This document shows, piece by piece, positions 15,637-22,667 of a stretch of 22,667 bases of DNA. A program made the translations under genes and the position numbers. The stretch comes from Nitrospiraceae bacterium UBA2166. Lineage in GTDB: Bacteria; Nitrospirota; Nitrospiria; Nitrospirales; UBA2166. A model generated the notes under the pieces. It did no database searches and was not told the origin of the DNA. It saw only the letters and a list, made by a program, of their open reading frames with translations. Where the stretch lies: NCBI GenBank assembly GCA_002328825.1, contig DCWI01000105.1, positions 1-22,667 on the forward strand. Reading direction: 5' to 3'. Numbering within the stretch: position 1 is the first letter of the stretch; each line of letters begins with the position of its first letter.

Positions 15637-16389
15637 GTGCATGCACTCCCGAAAAAACATTCGCCAAGCAATCAATACTTTTCAATGGGGTTTACTCTGA
15701 TTGAAATTTTGCTTGCGATGGCGATGGTGGCAGTTCTATTTACCATGCTGTATGGAACCTTTGGGAGCAGTGTAGATCTTATCGAAGCGGCTGAACAAGA
15801 GGGAGAGTCGTATCATATGGCTCGATTGACTATTCGCCAGCTCTCGCAAGAATTGACATCCGTTGTGCAATCGCTCAATGGGGTGGAGTTTGATGCTACT
15901 GCAGGAGAGAGGTGTCCGCAGATTGCTCGTATTGAGTTGCTAGACAGCAATGAAGTTAAGAGAGAGGAAGAGGAAGAGGGAAAGGAAGGGGGAGGGATAG
16001 GGTTTATTGCGGTTGATGTTGAAGAAGATGATCGTTCTGTGGATTGTTTTACGTTTGCGACCTATGCCCATGGACGATATCGTCCAGATGTTAAGGAATC
16101 AGATCTTAGCGTGGCGACCTACTGGCTTGATGGTGATAGGGTTATGCATAGAGAGGAGACCAATCTCTTTAGTCTTTCACCGAAGAGCGTGGAATCTTAT
16201 CCCCTTGCTGAAGGCGTCGAGAGCATGAATTTCAAGTTTTTTGATGGGACTGAGTGGGTCAATGAATGGGATGCTGGAAAGCTAGACATGCTTCCATATG
16301 CTGTTGAAGTCGAGTTGACGTTCCTGTTGCCATCGGGAGACCGTCGAGTATTCACAACCATGGTAGCGGTATCACGCGCGTCAGCATGA
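15637..16389 (+). CDS. gspJ: Minor pseudopilin GspJ
   Basis: The sequence SMG-FTLIEILLAMAMVAVLFTMLYGTF marks a type IV pilin-like N-terminus, cut after Gly18. The remainder matches GspJ: YHMARLTIRQLSQELTSVV, then FIAVDVEEDDRSVDCFTFATYAHG and a C-terminal SMNFKFFDGTEWVNEWD with YAVEVELTFLLPSGDRRVFTTMV. The 250 residues are slightly longer than usual because of a charged low-complexity insert KREEEEEGKEGGG (108-120), encoded by an all-purine DNA tract. The start is GTG 15637, without a clear Shine-Dalgarno; the only downstream ATG near the cleavage site would leave a two-residue leader. The stop overlaps the gspN start by four bases (ATGA). Confidence 0.9.
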   Translation: MHALPKKHSPSNQYFSMGFTLIEILLAMAMVAVLFTMLYGTFGSSVDLIEAAEQEGESYHMARLTIRQLSQELTSVVQSLNGVEFDATAGERCPQIARIELLDSNEVKREEEEEGKEGGGIGFIAVDVEEDDRSVDCFTFATYAHGRYRPDVKESDLSVATYWLDGDRVMHREETNLFSLSPKSVESYPLAEGVESMNFKFFDGTEWVNEWDAGKLDMLPYAVEVELTFLLPSGDRRVFTTMVAVSRASA

Positions 16390-17315
16390 TGTGGTCATGG
16401 GTGAGCCTGTGGCGATGGAGTGCCTATGGCTTCTACGCGATTTTGATTTTCGTGGTTTGTGTGTACATTACGTTCCCATCGTCTCGGTTTCACGCTTGGC
16501 TGATTGCTGAAGCCGATCGTCGTTTTGGTGTGCAGATTGAGGCGCAGGCACTGCAGTCTTACACACCTTTTCATTTTGATATTGATACAGTCACTCTTTC
16601 GCTCGAGCCAGGACTCATTCCGTCCTTGGGGGTAGAGGGTGCTCGTGTTATGCCTATTGAGCATCTAGGCTTGAAGTTTTATGCATGGCCTCTCTTGTTG
16701 GGACAGTATGTATTGGATATGGACATTAATGCGTTCGATGGCGCGATTCATGGGACACTCACGGCTGAAAAAAGTGGTAGCCAATGGCGTTATCATGTGG
16801 TTGGCAATGGTGAAAACCTTGACCTTGATTCCCTGGAGAAAGACATTCTCATATCAAGAGCAGATGAACAGATAGTGACTGCGGGTACCGGTGCTATTCA
16901 CTTTGATCTTACGTGGATTGGCGGTGACATTCATTCTGGATCCGGTATGCTCTCCATCAGTATAGAGGATACAGTTATCAGTCTAGCGGGGTTTTCTCCT
17001 GTGACACTTTCAGAACTCACAGCGAGTTTGCTGCGTGATAAACAAGGTTGGTGGCGAACTGATGATTTGAAAATAACTGGGCAGGACAATGGAATTGTGG
17101 CGGTGGGGCAGGCCCGGGTTCTGCTCGATGAATCCCTTTCGAATAGTATGGTCAATCTTTCGGCGAACGTTACGATTGATGATGTTGTAAAGCGTCAGTA
17201 TCCTCAGCTTGGGGCGTTCATGCCAAATACTGGAGAACCCGTTCGCTTGACAGTTACCGGAACGCTGAGCCGCCCAACCATTTTAATCAATGGAGTTCCA
17301 ATTTTGGTGTCCTGA
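16386..17315 (+). CDS. gspN: Type II secretion system protein GspN
   Basis: GspN is an accessory, single-pass inner-membrane protein with a mainly beta periplasmic part, found in many but not all T2SS operons. The 309-residue product has one helix (about 12-31, YGFYAILIFVVCVYITFPSS), followed by the typical GspN/AsmA-like pattern: PSSRFHAWLIAEADRRFGVQI, then PGLIPSLGVEGARV, and a C-terminus PVRLTVTGTLSRPTILINGVPI. Overlaps of four bases with gspJ and one base with gspL (TGATG) show tight coupling. Its place between J and L differs from the common order, where K-L-M follow J and N comes after them. Confidence 0.85.
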   Translation: MMWSWVSLWRWSAYGFYAILIFVVCVYITFPSSRFHAWLIAEADRRFGVQIEAQALQSYTPFHFDIDTVTLSLEPGLIPSLGVEGARVMPIEHLGLKFYAWPLLLGQYVLDMDINAFDGAIHGTLTAEKSGSQWRYHVVGNGENLDLDSLEKDILISRADEQIVTAGTGAIHFDLTWIGGDIHSGSGMLSISIEDTVISLAGFSPVTLSELTASLLRDKQGWWRTDDLKITGQDNGIVAVGQARVLLDESLSNSMVNLSANVTIDDVVKRQYPQLGAFMPNTGEPVRLTVTGTLSRPTILINGVPILVS

Positions 17316-18934
17316 TGTTGGCGAGGTTTACACAAATGATCGCACAAATGTTCCGGCCGAGGAGCTTTGTCGGTCTAGATATTGGTAGCACTTCCGTGAG
17401 AGTTACTAAGTTTCGACGTGGATTCACTGGCCCAGATGAGGTGGTGTGTCTGCACGAGGATCTTTTAGGAGGTGATTCCAGAGAGGCTAGTGCAGAGGCA
17501 ATCTCCCAAAGACTGCGAGGGTTGTTTGAGGAAAATTTGTTGCGTGGAGTTCCCGTTGTGGTCGCGATGCCAACGCATTGGGTGTTTTCTAGGATTATCA
17601 CGGTCCCATTTACTGATCCCAAAAAAGTTTCCCAAATTATCCCTTACGAAACAGAGGAACTAATTCCCCTCGGGCTAGATGAGGTGGTTTTTGATCACAC
17701 TATCATTGATGTGACTGAGGGGGAAAGTACAGTTCTTGTCGCGGCAGTTCCTCGAGATCGAATGACTCAATATCTGGAGTTGTTGGCAGACGCAGGTATT
17801 GATCCGGTGTCTATGGATCTTGATAGCTTGGCATTGTTTCACTTTTATCGGTACGCGCTTAAGGAGTTGGCGCAAGATATTGTGTTGATTGATATTGGGG
17901 CACTCAAGAGTACGATATGTATCGTTAGTGGAGGGAAGTTGCGAGTGATTCGGAGTATCATGATGGCTGGTGAAGTGTTGACGAGGAATTTGGTGTCTCA
18001 TCTTGGATGGACTTACGCTGAGGCTGAATCTGAAAAGCACCATCTTACTGTTCCCGAAGCTGACGATGGTTTTGACGTTAGTGATCCTGCCTCAAAAACC
18101 TTGAAAGCTTTCCTTGGGTCACTCACCGCTGAAATACAGAATACGATGCGGGCTTATGAAACAGCGTCCGGCCTGGCGATATCTCAGCTTTATTTGTGTG
18201 GTAGTGGGGCCAAGCTAAAAGGGCTATCATCCTATCTTACTCAGCGACTCGATGTCAAGGTTGTCAATTCGTTGGATAGGCGATTTGAAGTTGCGCAAAA
18301 AAAAGGAGATCTGTGGAATAGCGATTATGCATCCAGTCTTGGATTAGCAGTGAGGCCCGCACTGTGGGGACATAGTGTCTCGATTAATCTTCGGCAGGGA
18401 TCATTCTCCATTCCTCATCGAGAACGATCGGCTAAGCAAAAAAGCTGGATGCGTCTTGCAGTTGGTGTGGTGTTGGTCGTTGGGATTGGATTTGCCAATT
18501 TTTATGTCGACTACTCAATTAAAGAAACGCGGCTACAGACGCTGAAAAATACACTTCGGCAAGATTTTCGAACGGCATTTCCCGAAGTTATAAGTGTTGT
18601 TGATCCGGTTCAACAAGGGAGGATGGCGTTGGAGCAGGCAAAAAAGCGACTCGAGGTTTTTGGCCATAACGATCCGGCTGCAGTTCTCCTTATCCTAGCT
18701 GACTTGACTGAACATCTTCCAGCGGACCGGGCGCTCGAGGTCAATGAGTTGATTGTGGAGAATACGAAGGTCAAGATTGAAGCTTCAACGGACTCGTTTG
18801 AATCTGTTGACGCGATTAAGGCCGCTTTGACAAATTCTGAACGTCTGGCAGAGGTGGTTGTTAGTGATGCCAGAATGGGTGCACGGCCGGGACAGGTCAG
18901 GTTTCGAGTAACGGCGGTGGTGACAGCGGAATAA
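17315..18934 (+). CDS. gspL: GspL with complete PilM-like actin-fold domain
   Basis: GspL anchors the ATPase GspE to the membrane. The 539-residue chain begins with a cytoplasmic actin-like ATPase domain close to PilM of type IV pili: phosphate-1 motif FVGLDIGSTSVRV (18-30), VVVAMP (81-86), IPYETEELIPLGL (109-121), phosphate-2 LIDIGALKSTICI (191-203) and adenosine motif LYLCGSGAKLKGL (292-304). A single helix (about 378-398) leads to a periplasmic part of about 140 residues with a short coiled region and a ferredoxin-like fold as in GspL/PilN. Proteobacterial GspL has largely lost nucleotide motifs, so their retention is notable. The chain can equally be described as a PilM-PilN fusion, but the operon makes GspL the functional call. 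Confidence 0.88.
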   Translation: MLARFTQMIAQMFRPRSFVGLDIGSTSVRVTKFRRGFTGPDEVVCLHEDLLGGDSREASAEAISQRLRGLFEENLLRGVPVVVAMPTHWVFSRIITVPFTDPKKVSQIIPYETEELIPLGLDEVVFDHTIIDVTEGESTVLVAAVPRDRMTQYLELLADAGIDPVSMDLDSLALFHFYRYALKELAQDIVLIDIGALKSTICIVSGGKLRVIRSIMMAGEVLTRNLVSHLGWTYAEAESEKHHLTVPEADDGFDVSDPASKTLKAFLGSLTAEIQNTMRAYETASGLAISQLYLCGSGAKLKGLSSYLTQRLDVKVVNSLDRRFEVAQKKGDLWNSDYASSLGLAVRPALWGHSVSINLRQGSFSIPHRERSAKQKSWMRLAVGVVLVVGIGFANFYVDYSIKETRLQTLKNTLRQDFRTAFPEVISVVDPVQQGRMALEQAKKRLEVFGHNDPAAVLLILADLTEHLPADRALEVNELIVENTKVKIEASTDSFESVDAIKAALTNSERLAEVVVSDARMGARPGQVRFRVTAVVTAE

Positions 18935-18936
18935 TA

Positions 18937-19482
18937 ATGGTGAAATGGTTTGAGAAATTAAAACGACTCTCTCTACGCGAAAGGGTCATGTTGATCACGG
19001 GTGGGACTTTTCTGTCCATTCTTCTCATCTACACCACTGCGATTGAACCGATGGTGGATCGTATGCAGCGACTCGATCGGCTTGCTGCCGGAAAGCAGAG
19101 CGCAATTCAGGAGTTGGCAGCGATTCGTGAGGAATATGTTGGAGTTCATGCTCAGGCGATGCAGATTGATCGAACGATTGATGAGGTTGCAGGCTCATTT
19201 TCCCTATTGGCTTTTCTTGAAGAGGTTGCGACGGAGGTTCATATTAAATCACAGATTGTTGCGATGCGCCCGCAAGCTGCATTGCCGTCGAGTGAATATC
19301 GGGAAAAGTCAGTTGAGGTGAAAATTGAGAAAGTAACGCTTTCATCTGTCGTTGATTTGCTTAGGGTAATGCACACTGCATCTGCCGTGCTTCGGTTTAA
19401 ACGGTTTCATTTACGACCGCGATTTGATGATCCGGTATATCTCGATGTCTCGTTTCTTGTGTCAACCTATGAACGTGTCTAG
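18937..19482 (+). CDS. gspM: Type II secretion system protein GspM
   Basis: GspM partners GspL in the inner-membrane platform. The 181-residue protein has the usual build: a cytoplasmic amphipathic start MVKWFEKLKRLSLRERVML, one transmembrane helix (about 16-35, RVMLITGGTFLSILLIYTTA), an IEPMVDRMQRLDRLAAGKQSAIQELAAIREEY coiled-coil segment and a small ferredoxin-like domain ending VYLDVSFLVSTYERV. The start is two bases after the gspL stop. PilO-like proteins share this build, so the GspM call depends on context. About 100 bases then separate it from gspK. Confidence 0.85.
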   Translation: MVKWFEKLKRLSLRERVMLITGGTFLSILLIYTTAIEPMVDRMQRLDRLAAGKQSAIQELAAIREEYVGVHAQAMQIDRTIDEVAGSFSLLAFLEEVATEVHIKSQIVAMRPQAALPSSEYREKSVEVKIEKVTLSSVVDLLRVMHTASAVLRFKRFHLRPRFDDPVYLDVSFLVSTYERV

Positions 19483-19585
19483 CAAGATGCTAAAAAAATA
19501 TTGTATGCGCTGTTCTCTCATTGCTTAAGACCTCAATGTTTATATGCGGATGACGTGGAGTTGTTTTTATCAGTTGACGACATTG

Positions 19586-20554
19586 ATGAAAAGGCAGGAT
19601 GAGGAAGGCATTGCGCTTGTTATCACTCTATTGATGGTGGCGCTACTGGTTACTTTGATTTTAGAGTTTGATGTATCGACACGGAATGAACTTAAGGCAG
19701 CTACCAATTTTCGTGACGGCATGAAGGCATCGTATCTTGCAAAGGCTGGGGTATCTGCAGCACAAGCAATTGTGGCAGAAGATGCGAGAATTGATAAGAT
19801 GTTTGGGCGAAACTACGATACGTTGTTCGAGGTATGGGCTACACCGTTGCCGAACTATCCCATTGGAGATGGGGCTGTTTCTGTGCAAGTGACAGATGAA
19901 ATGGGAAAACTCAATCTTAATGATTTGGCCGCATTGACAGAGGGTGAAGCTTCAGACTCCCCAAGACTTCTGGATCACATCAGTCGTTTCGAGCATCTGT
20001 TCGAACTCTTGGTTCTGGATACTCGTTTGCTTGATGCTATTTTGGATTGGGTCGATTCTGATGAACGTCAAAGAAAAGATGGGGCAGAGGCTCAATATTA
20101 TGGAGAATTAGATCGTCCTTACGTCACCAAAAATGGCCCTTTCGATAGCCTTTCTGAGCTTCGTTTGGTCAAAGGCATTACGGAGCAGGTGTTTGAGCGG
20201 CTGAGTCCATTTGTGACTGTCTATCCGCACGACCCCGATGGAGTTACACCGGTAAATATTAATACTGCCGATCCAGTCGTGCTACAAGCGCTTGATGAGC
20301 AGGGGAATATATCTACAGCGCTGGCTGGAGATATACTTCAGGCGAGACCTTTTCAAAGCGCGCAGGATCTCAATCGTGTGACATCGTTAGGAGATATTGA
20401 TGAGAAATTACGAGCGGGTAGGGTTATTGAGGTGGCAAGCTCATATTTTTCAGTGCGGGCGGTTGGAACAGTTGGTGAGACATCAAAAATTGCAAAGGCC
20501 GTCATTAAAAGGGATGGGGAAAAAACTGAGTTGATGTATTTGCGAATGGAGTGA
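19586..20554 (+). CDS. gspK: Minor pseudopilin GspK
   Basis: GspK is the large pseudopilin at the tip of the pseudopilus. The mature N-terminus IALVITLLMVALLVTLILEFDV lacks Glu5, which is characteristic of GspK. From ATG 19586 the leader is MKRQDEEG, the normal length; the ORF is open to ATG 19544 but that would give a 22-residue leader, and neither start has a Shine-Dalgarno. The body shows AYLAKAG-like SYLAKAGVSAAQAI, VTDEMGKLNLNDL, the LLDAILDWVDSDERQR segment and GPFDSLSELRLVKGI, then a helix-hairpin-helix-like VNINTADPVVLQAL (about 223-236). The 322 residues match the family. It sits at the operon end, and its stop overlaps a small downstream ORF. Confidence 0.93.
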   Translation: MKRQDEEGIALVITLLMVALLVTLILEFDVSTRNELKAATNFRDGMKASYLAKAGVSAAQAIVAEDARIDKMFGRNYDTLFEVWATPLPNYPIGDGAVSVQVTDEMGKLNLNDLAALTEGEASDSPRLLDHISRFEHLFELLVLDTRLLDAILDWVDSDERQRKDGAEAQYYGELDRPYVTKNGPFDSLSELRLVKGITEQVFERLSPFVTVYPHDPDGVTPVNINTADPVVLQALDEQGNISTALAGDILQARPFQSAQDLNRVTSLGDIDEKLRAGRVIEVASSYFSVRAVGTVGETSKIAKAVIKRDGEKTELMYLRME

Positions 20555-20682
20555 TGATGGCGCATATTATTGTGATGCTACTGCTGAAGGCGAGTGATCT
20601 TGTACGTGTGGTGTTTGAGATGGAACTATATTTCGGGATGATGGATGTGTATGCTCATTTGAATCGGCTGCAGTACGCGTAA
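20554..20682 (+). CDS. Possible 42-codon small protein overlapping gspK stop
   Basis: ATG at 20554 shares its first base with the gspK stop codon (TGATG). The ORF runs 42 codons, MMAHIIVMLLLKASDLV..., ending HLNRLQYA. Residues 3-11 are hydrophobic, but the segment is too short for a clear membrane helix. The TGATG overlap is the typical arrangement for reinitiation and is also used by gspN-gspL in this operon. No family is recognised and coding could be accidental. Confidence 0.3.
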   Translation: MMAHIIVMLLLKASDLVRVVFEMELYFGMMDVYAHLNRLQYA

Positions 20683-20770
20683 ACACAATGGAGAGAGGAA
20701 GGTTTGAGTAGTGATGTTTTCTTGCAATGCTTTAGGAGCGCGGGCTTAAGGTGAGAAGGAGAACATTGTG

Positions 20771-21424
20771 ATGAGTAGACTTACGTATAAACATGCTATG
20801 ACAGATTTGGTGAACTTGTATGCGGAAATTGATCATTTGACAATGGAGTGTTGCGCTGCATGGCTTCCGAAGGCTCCTGATCGGCACGTACAACTTGAAA
20901 TGGCAGAACAGATTGGAGAGGAGCGAACTCATTATCTTTCTCAGGTTGCGTGGCTCAATCGTTACGCTGGAGGACACACTCCAATTGTTCTGCCATCGTG
21001 GGCAGATAGCTTGCGGACGTTGGTAAATGGCATGCAATGGTTGGAATACCTTGTGTGTGTCCACCTTGTAATTGAGGGGGTTGGGATTGCTTTGGTTGAA
21101 CGAGTGGCGCGCGACGCTGATCAAGGGGTAAAGGATTGCCTTGCGCCATCTCTTCGAGACGAAGGGGGACATGCGAGTTTTGGGGTGAGGCAGTTGAGGC
21201 GGTTACTTCAGAGCGTTGATGGTGAGGAACGTAAGGAACTCAAGAGGCGGGTAGTTGAGAGTGTTGGGGCAATTTCTCGATTGGCTAGTTCGTTGCCTAT
21301 TACGTCGGCACATTGGGAGGCCGTTGGAACGTCGGCTGATGAACTTCGTGAGATTGTTGCGAAACGACTGGGAATGCTGCTTTCGCCGCTTGGCATTGAT
21401 TATTCGGTGAGTTCCTCAGCATAA
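20771..21424 (+). CDS. Ferritin-like di-iron protein of unknown function
   Basis: The product (217 residues from ATG 20771; GTG 20768 is one codon earlier) looks all-helical with the ligand pattern of the ferritin-like superfamily. Counting from GTG 20768: E20 in LYAEIDH, E52 and H55 in EERTHY, E103 in LVIEGVG, and E132 with H135 in RDEGGHASF. The E-ExxH spacing is 32 in the first half and 29 in the second, as in a four-helix bundle with two iron-binding helix pairs. MiaE, PaaA and rubrerythrin-like enzymes share this layout, but no exact subfamily is recognised. AAGGAG precedes ATG by 8 bases. It follows gspK by about 215 bases and is probably expressed with the operon. The substrate or redox partner is unknown. 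Confidence 0.75.
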   Translation: MSRLTYKHAMTDLVNLYAEIDHLTMECCAAWLPKAPDRHVQLEMAEQIGEERTHYLSQVAWLNRYAGGHTPIVLPSWADSLRTLVNGMQWLEYLVCVHLVIEGVGIALVERVARDADQGVKDCLAPSLRDEGGHASFGVRQLRRLLQSVDGEERKELKRRVVESVGAISRLASSLPITSAHWEAVGTSADELREIVAKRLGMLLSPLGIDYSVSSSA

Positions 21425-21444
21425 AATGGGAGACGACATTTCAT

Positions 21445-21861
21445 ATGGCACAGAAATTTGGAAATGCTCGCTGGGTCAAGGAAGGCTTTCTTGATAATCA
21501 CATTGCCGGAACAGTTGTCGGACGTCTCACTCTTGCGGCTGTTGGTGCCGTTCCTATTGTGCTTCAAGGGGATTTTAAAGATGATATCAAGGGTGAGGTT
21601 ATCTTTTTTGAAAATCCCAGTTTCGAGGATGATGATCGTGCGGCCGTCGGCCTTGCCGATCTCGATTGTGTTCTACGTGGGGTTGTACATTTGATCTCGT
21701 TTGATCCTCATCCTCTTCTTGATCCACACCCCTACATTGAGTGGTTTTCTTTCGAAGGGACCCATTATAGAATTGAATTGAAAGATGGGGATGCTCGCAT
21801 TGCCACGCAGCAGGAGGCTGACGGTTTGATTGAGGAGAGCCAAAAACTTCGGGAAAAATGA
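21445..21861 (+). CDS. Uncharacterised 138-residue protein with DPHP repeat
   Basis: I do not recognise the family. The 138-residue protein has no signal peptide or membrane helix; a hydrophobic stretch AGTVVGRLTLAAVGAVPIVL (21-40) is moderate. The middle contains DPHPLLDPHP (about 87-96), a doubled acid-His motif that could bind metal or form a turn. The end ARIATQQEADGLIEESQKLREK is helical and charged. It starts 20 bases after the ferritin-like gene, with GGGAG about 15 bases upstream, so the two probably form a unit. A strong promoter lies 9 bases after its stop, so it ends this transcription unit. Confidence 0.65.
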   Translation: MAQKFGNARWVKEGFLDNHIAGTVVGRLTLAAVGAVPIVLQGDFKDDIKGEVIFFENPSFEDDDRAAVGLADLDCVLRGVVHLISFDPHPLLDPHPYIEWFSFEGTHYRIELKDGDARIATQQEADGLIEESQKLREK

Positions 21862-21870
21862 AAATTTGAC

Positions 21871-21899
21871 TTGACACACGTAGAGAGCACGTCTATAGT
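21871..21899 (+). promoter_or_regulatory. Strong predicted sigma70 promoter of the outer-membrane protein gene
   Basis: TTGACA (21871-21876), a 17-base spacer and TATAGT (21894-21899) are near-perfect consensus. Transcription would start near 21906, leaving a leader of about 260 bases before the ATG at 22169. Confidence 0.75.
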
Positions 21900-21905
21900 C
21901 GCGTT

Positions 21906-22168
21906 GTTTGTAGTGAGCTAAATCACAAATCGGTCAGGTTTTTGTGAGATGGGTCATATTTTTTGGTTTTCGGTGACGAAAGATTTTGTGCTGATTTGTT
22001 TGTAGGGTAGCTGTTGGCAAGTGGTAAAAAAGATGGAACAAGCGGCGGTTCATGGTTGGCGAGCAATTAAAGGAAAGGAGTGGATCCATGACCAGCTTCA
22101 CAAAATTAATGTATTCCAGTTATAGCGCAAATTGGTAGTCTGCAATCCTAGACGGGAGGATCTCTAAA
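21906..22168 (+). promoter_or_regulatory. Long 5' leader with two short overlapping ORFs
   Basis: The leader contains a hairpin TTTCG-GTGA-CGAAA (21968-21981) with a GNRA-type loop. It also holds a repeated TTTGTAG...AGCT element near 21909 and 22000, and two short ORFs in different frames. The 30-codon ORF at 22033-22125 has no clear ribosome site. The 16-codon ORF at 22088-22138 (MTSFTKLMYSSYSANW) follows a perfect AAGGAG at 7-base spacing. GGGAGGA (22154-22160) then serves the main gene. No known riboswitch class was recognised. Confidence 0.45.
22088..22138 (+). CDS. Possible 16-codon leader peptide
   Basis: AAGGAG at 22075-22080 is 7 bases before ATG 22088, a better ribosome site than most genes in the window. 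The peptide is MTSFTKLMYSSYSANW, with several Ser and Tyr residues, and stops 30 bases before the outer-membrane protein start. Its role could be translational control of that gene; it could also be an accident. Confidence 0.3.
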   Translation: MTSFTKLMYSSYSANW

Positions 22169-22667
22169 ATGGAAAGAGCGAAATGGAAGACTAAGGTGCT
22201 ACTCGTGGCGCTGCTTTCCCCGCTTCTCTTCTTCGCTGCTCCCCCCAGTGCCTCGTGGGCACAGCTGCCCACTGAGATTAATGGTTTGGTCAAACTGAAG
22301 GGTGGGTTTGCAGCTCTCGAAAATAATCGATCTGGTGAAGCCTTTACAGACTGCTTTGCCATGGGATCGCCTGCCTGTAACGCTCCAGGCGCAACGCTTA
22401 ATGACGGCACTCAAGGGTTTAATGTTGGCGCCGGATTGGATCTTCCACTCTGGTTGTTGCCTTGGGGGCATGTCGTTGTTGCTGAGCTTGATATAGGGTT
22501 TTCCAAGTTCAGCTCCGGAAAAAGTTTTCTTCAGCTAATCGAGAATGGGCCAACTACGTTGGGCGGACCAACGCCGTGCGGAAACCCGAGATGTGCGACT
22601 GGAACCAAGCCAGGGTTTCCGGGGCGTCCTCAAGAACCGGGCGTTCGGCACGTCAACGTATCTACGG
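22169..22667 (+). CDS. Exported, probably outer-membrane beta-barrel protein (3' end outside window)
   Basis: ATG 22169 follows GGGAGGA by 8 bases. The 166 residues present start with a clear signal peptide, MERAKWKTKVLLVALLSPLLFFAAPPSASWA, cleaved before QLP. The mature part has alternating hydrophobic strands typical of barrel proteins: LVKLKGGFAALENN, FNVGAGLDLPLWLLPWGHVVVAELDIGFSKFSSG. Loops contain two cysteine pairs (CFAMGSPAC and CGNPRC) that may form disulfides. No named porin family is recognised, and the C-terminal part lies outside the window. A strong promoter and a long leader suggest high, regulated expression. It could be a substrate or neighbour of the secretion system, but nothing shows this. 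Confidence 0.6.
   Translation, partial: MERAKWKTKVLLVALLSPLLFFAAPPSASWAQLPTEINGLVKLKGGFAALENNRSGEAFTDCFAMGSPACNAPGATLNDGTQGFNVGAGLDLPLWLLPWGHVVVAELDIGFSKFSSGKSFLQLIENGPTTLGGPTPCGNPRCATGTKPGFPGRPQEPGVRHVNVST

Noticed and set aside
20732..21172. 146-codon - strand ORF opposite the ferritin-like gene
   Set aside because: Antisense shadow of a gene with clear di-iron motifs and a good ribosome site; composition is not protein-like.

Overview
The window is a chromosomal stretch from a Gram-negative bacterium with a moderate GC content of roughly half. Its core is an almost complete type II secretion system (T2SS) operon on the + strand, about 8.36-20.55 kb. The protein style (a PilM-like GspL, branched-chain aminotransferase wording, gene company) suggests the Nitrospirota (Nitrospira-like) lineage. 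That assignment is inference from memory and is not proven by the sequence.

Left part (1-5 kb). The window opens inside the C-terminal end of a SUMF1/FGE-fold protein. A convergent branched-chain aminotransferase gene (ilvE, - strand) follows, with a readable sigma70-type promoter. Divergent from ilvE lies a + strand cluster: an exported DUF255/thioredoxin-fold protein with a WCHWC motif, an SDR oxidoreductase and a small exported OB-fold-like protein. An AT-rich spacer with repeated TTTGTAAA motifs comes next.

Middle-left (5-8.1 kb). Two - strand genes encode a class I methyltransferase and a GNAT acetyltransferase. A gene-poor stretch of about 520 bases follows, then a + strand lipoprotein of unknown function. 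Immediately after the lipoprotein stop codon lies a fragment that matches the anticodon arm and T loop of tRNA-Arg(CCG), without a D arm or acceptor stem.

T2SS operon (8.29-20.55 kb). A good promoter (TTGCAA-17-TACAAT) precedes gspC. The order is gspC-D-E-F-G-H-I-J-N-L-M-K. GspC, D, L, M and N would build the periplasmic, outer-membrane and platform parts. GspE is the ATPase and GspF the inner-membrane platform. GspG is the major pseudopilin and H, I, J, K the minor ones. No prepilin peptidase (gspO) is in the window. Unusual points are gspK at the end, gspN between J and L, a secretin with only two N-terminal modules before its barrel, a GspL that keeps PilM/actin-like nucleotide motifs, and a GspE whose N-terminus holds two MshEN-like 24-residue motifs spaced by 5 residues, the known c-di-GMP-binding layout, in degenerate form.

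Right part (20.55-22.67 kb). A 42-codon ORF overlaps the gspK stop. A ferritin-like protein with a full E/ExxH/E/ExxH di-iron ligand set follows, then a 138-residue protein with a doubled DPHP motif. A strong promoter (TTGACA-17-TATAGT) starts a leader of about 260 nt with two overlapping short ORFs, ahead of an exported, probably outer-membrane protein cut by the window end. No mobile element, rRNA, intact tRNA or CRISPR array was seen.
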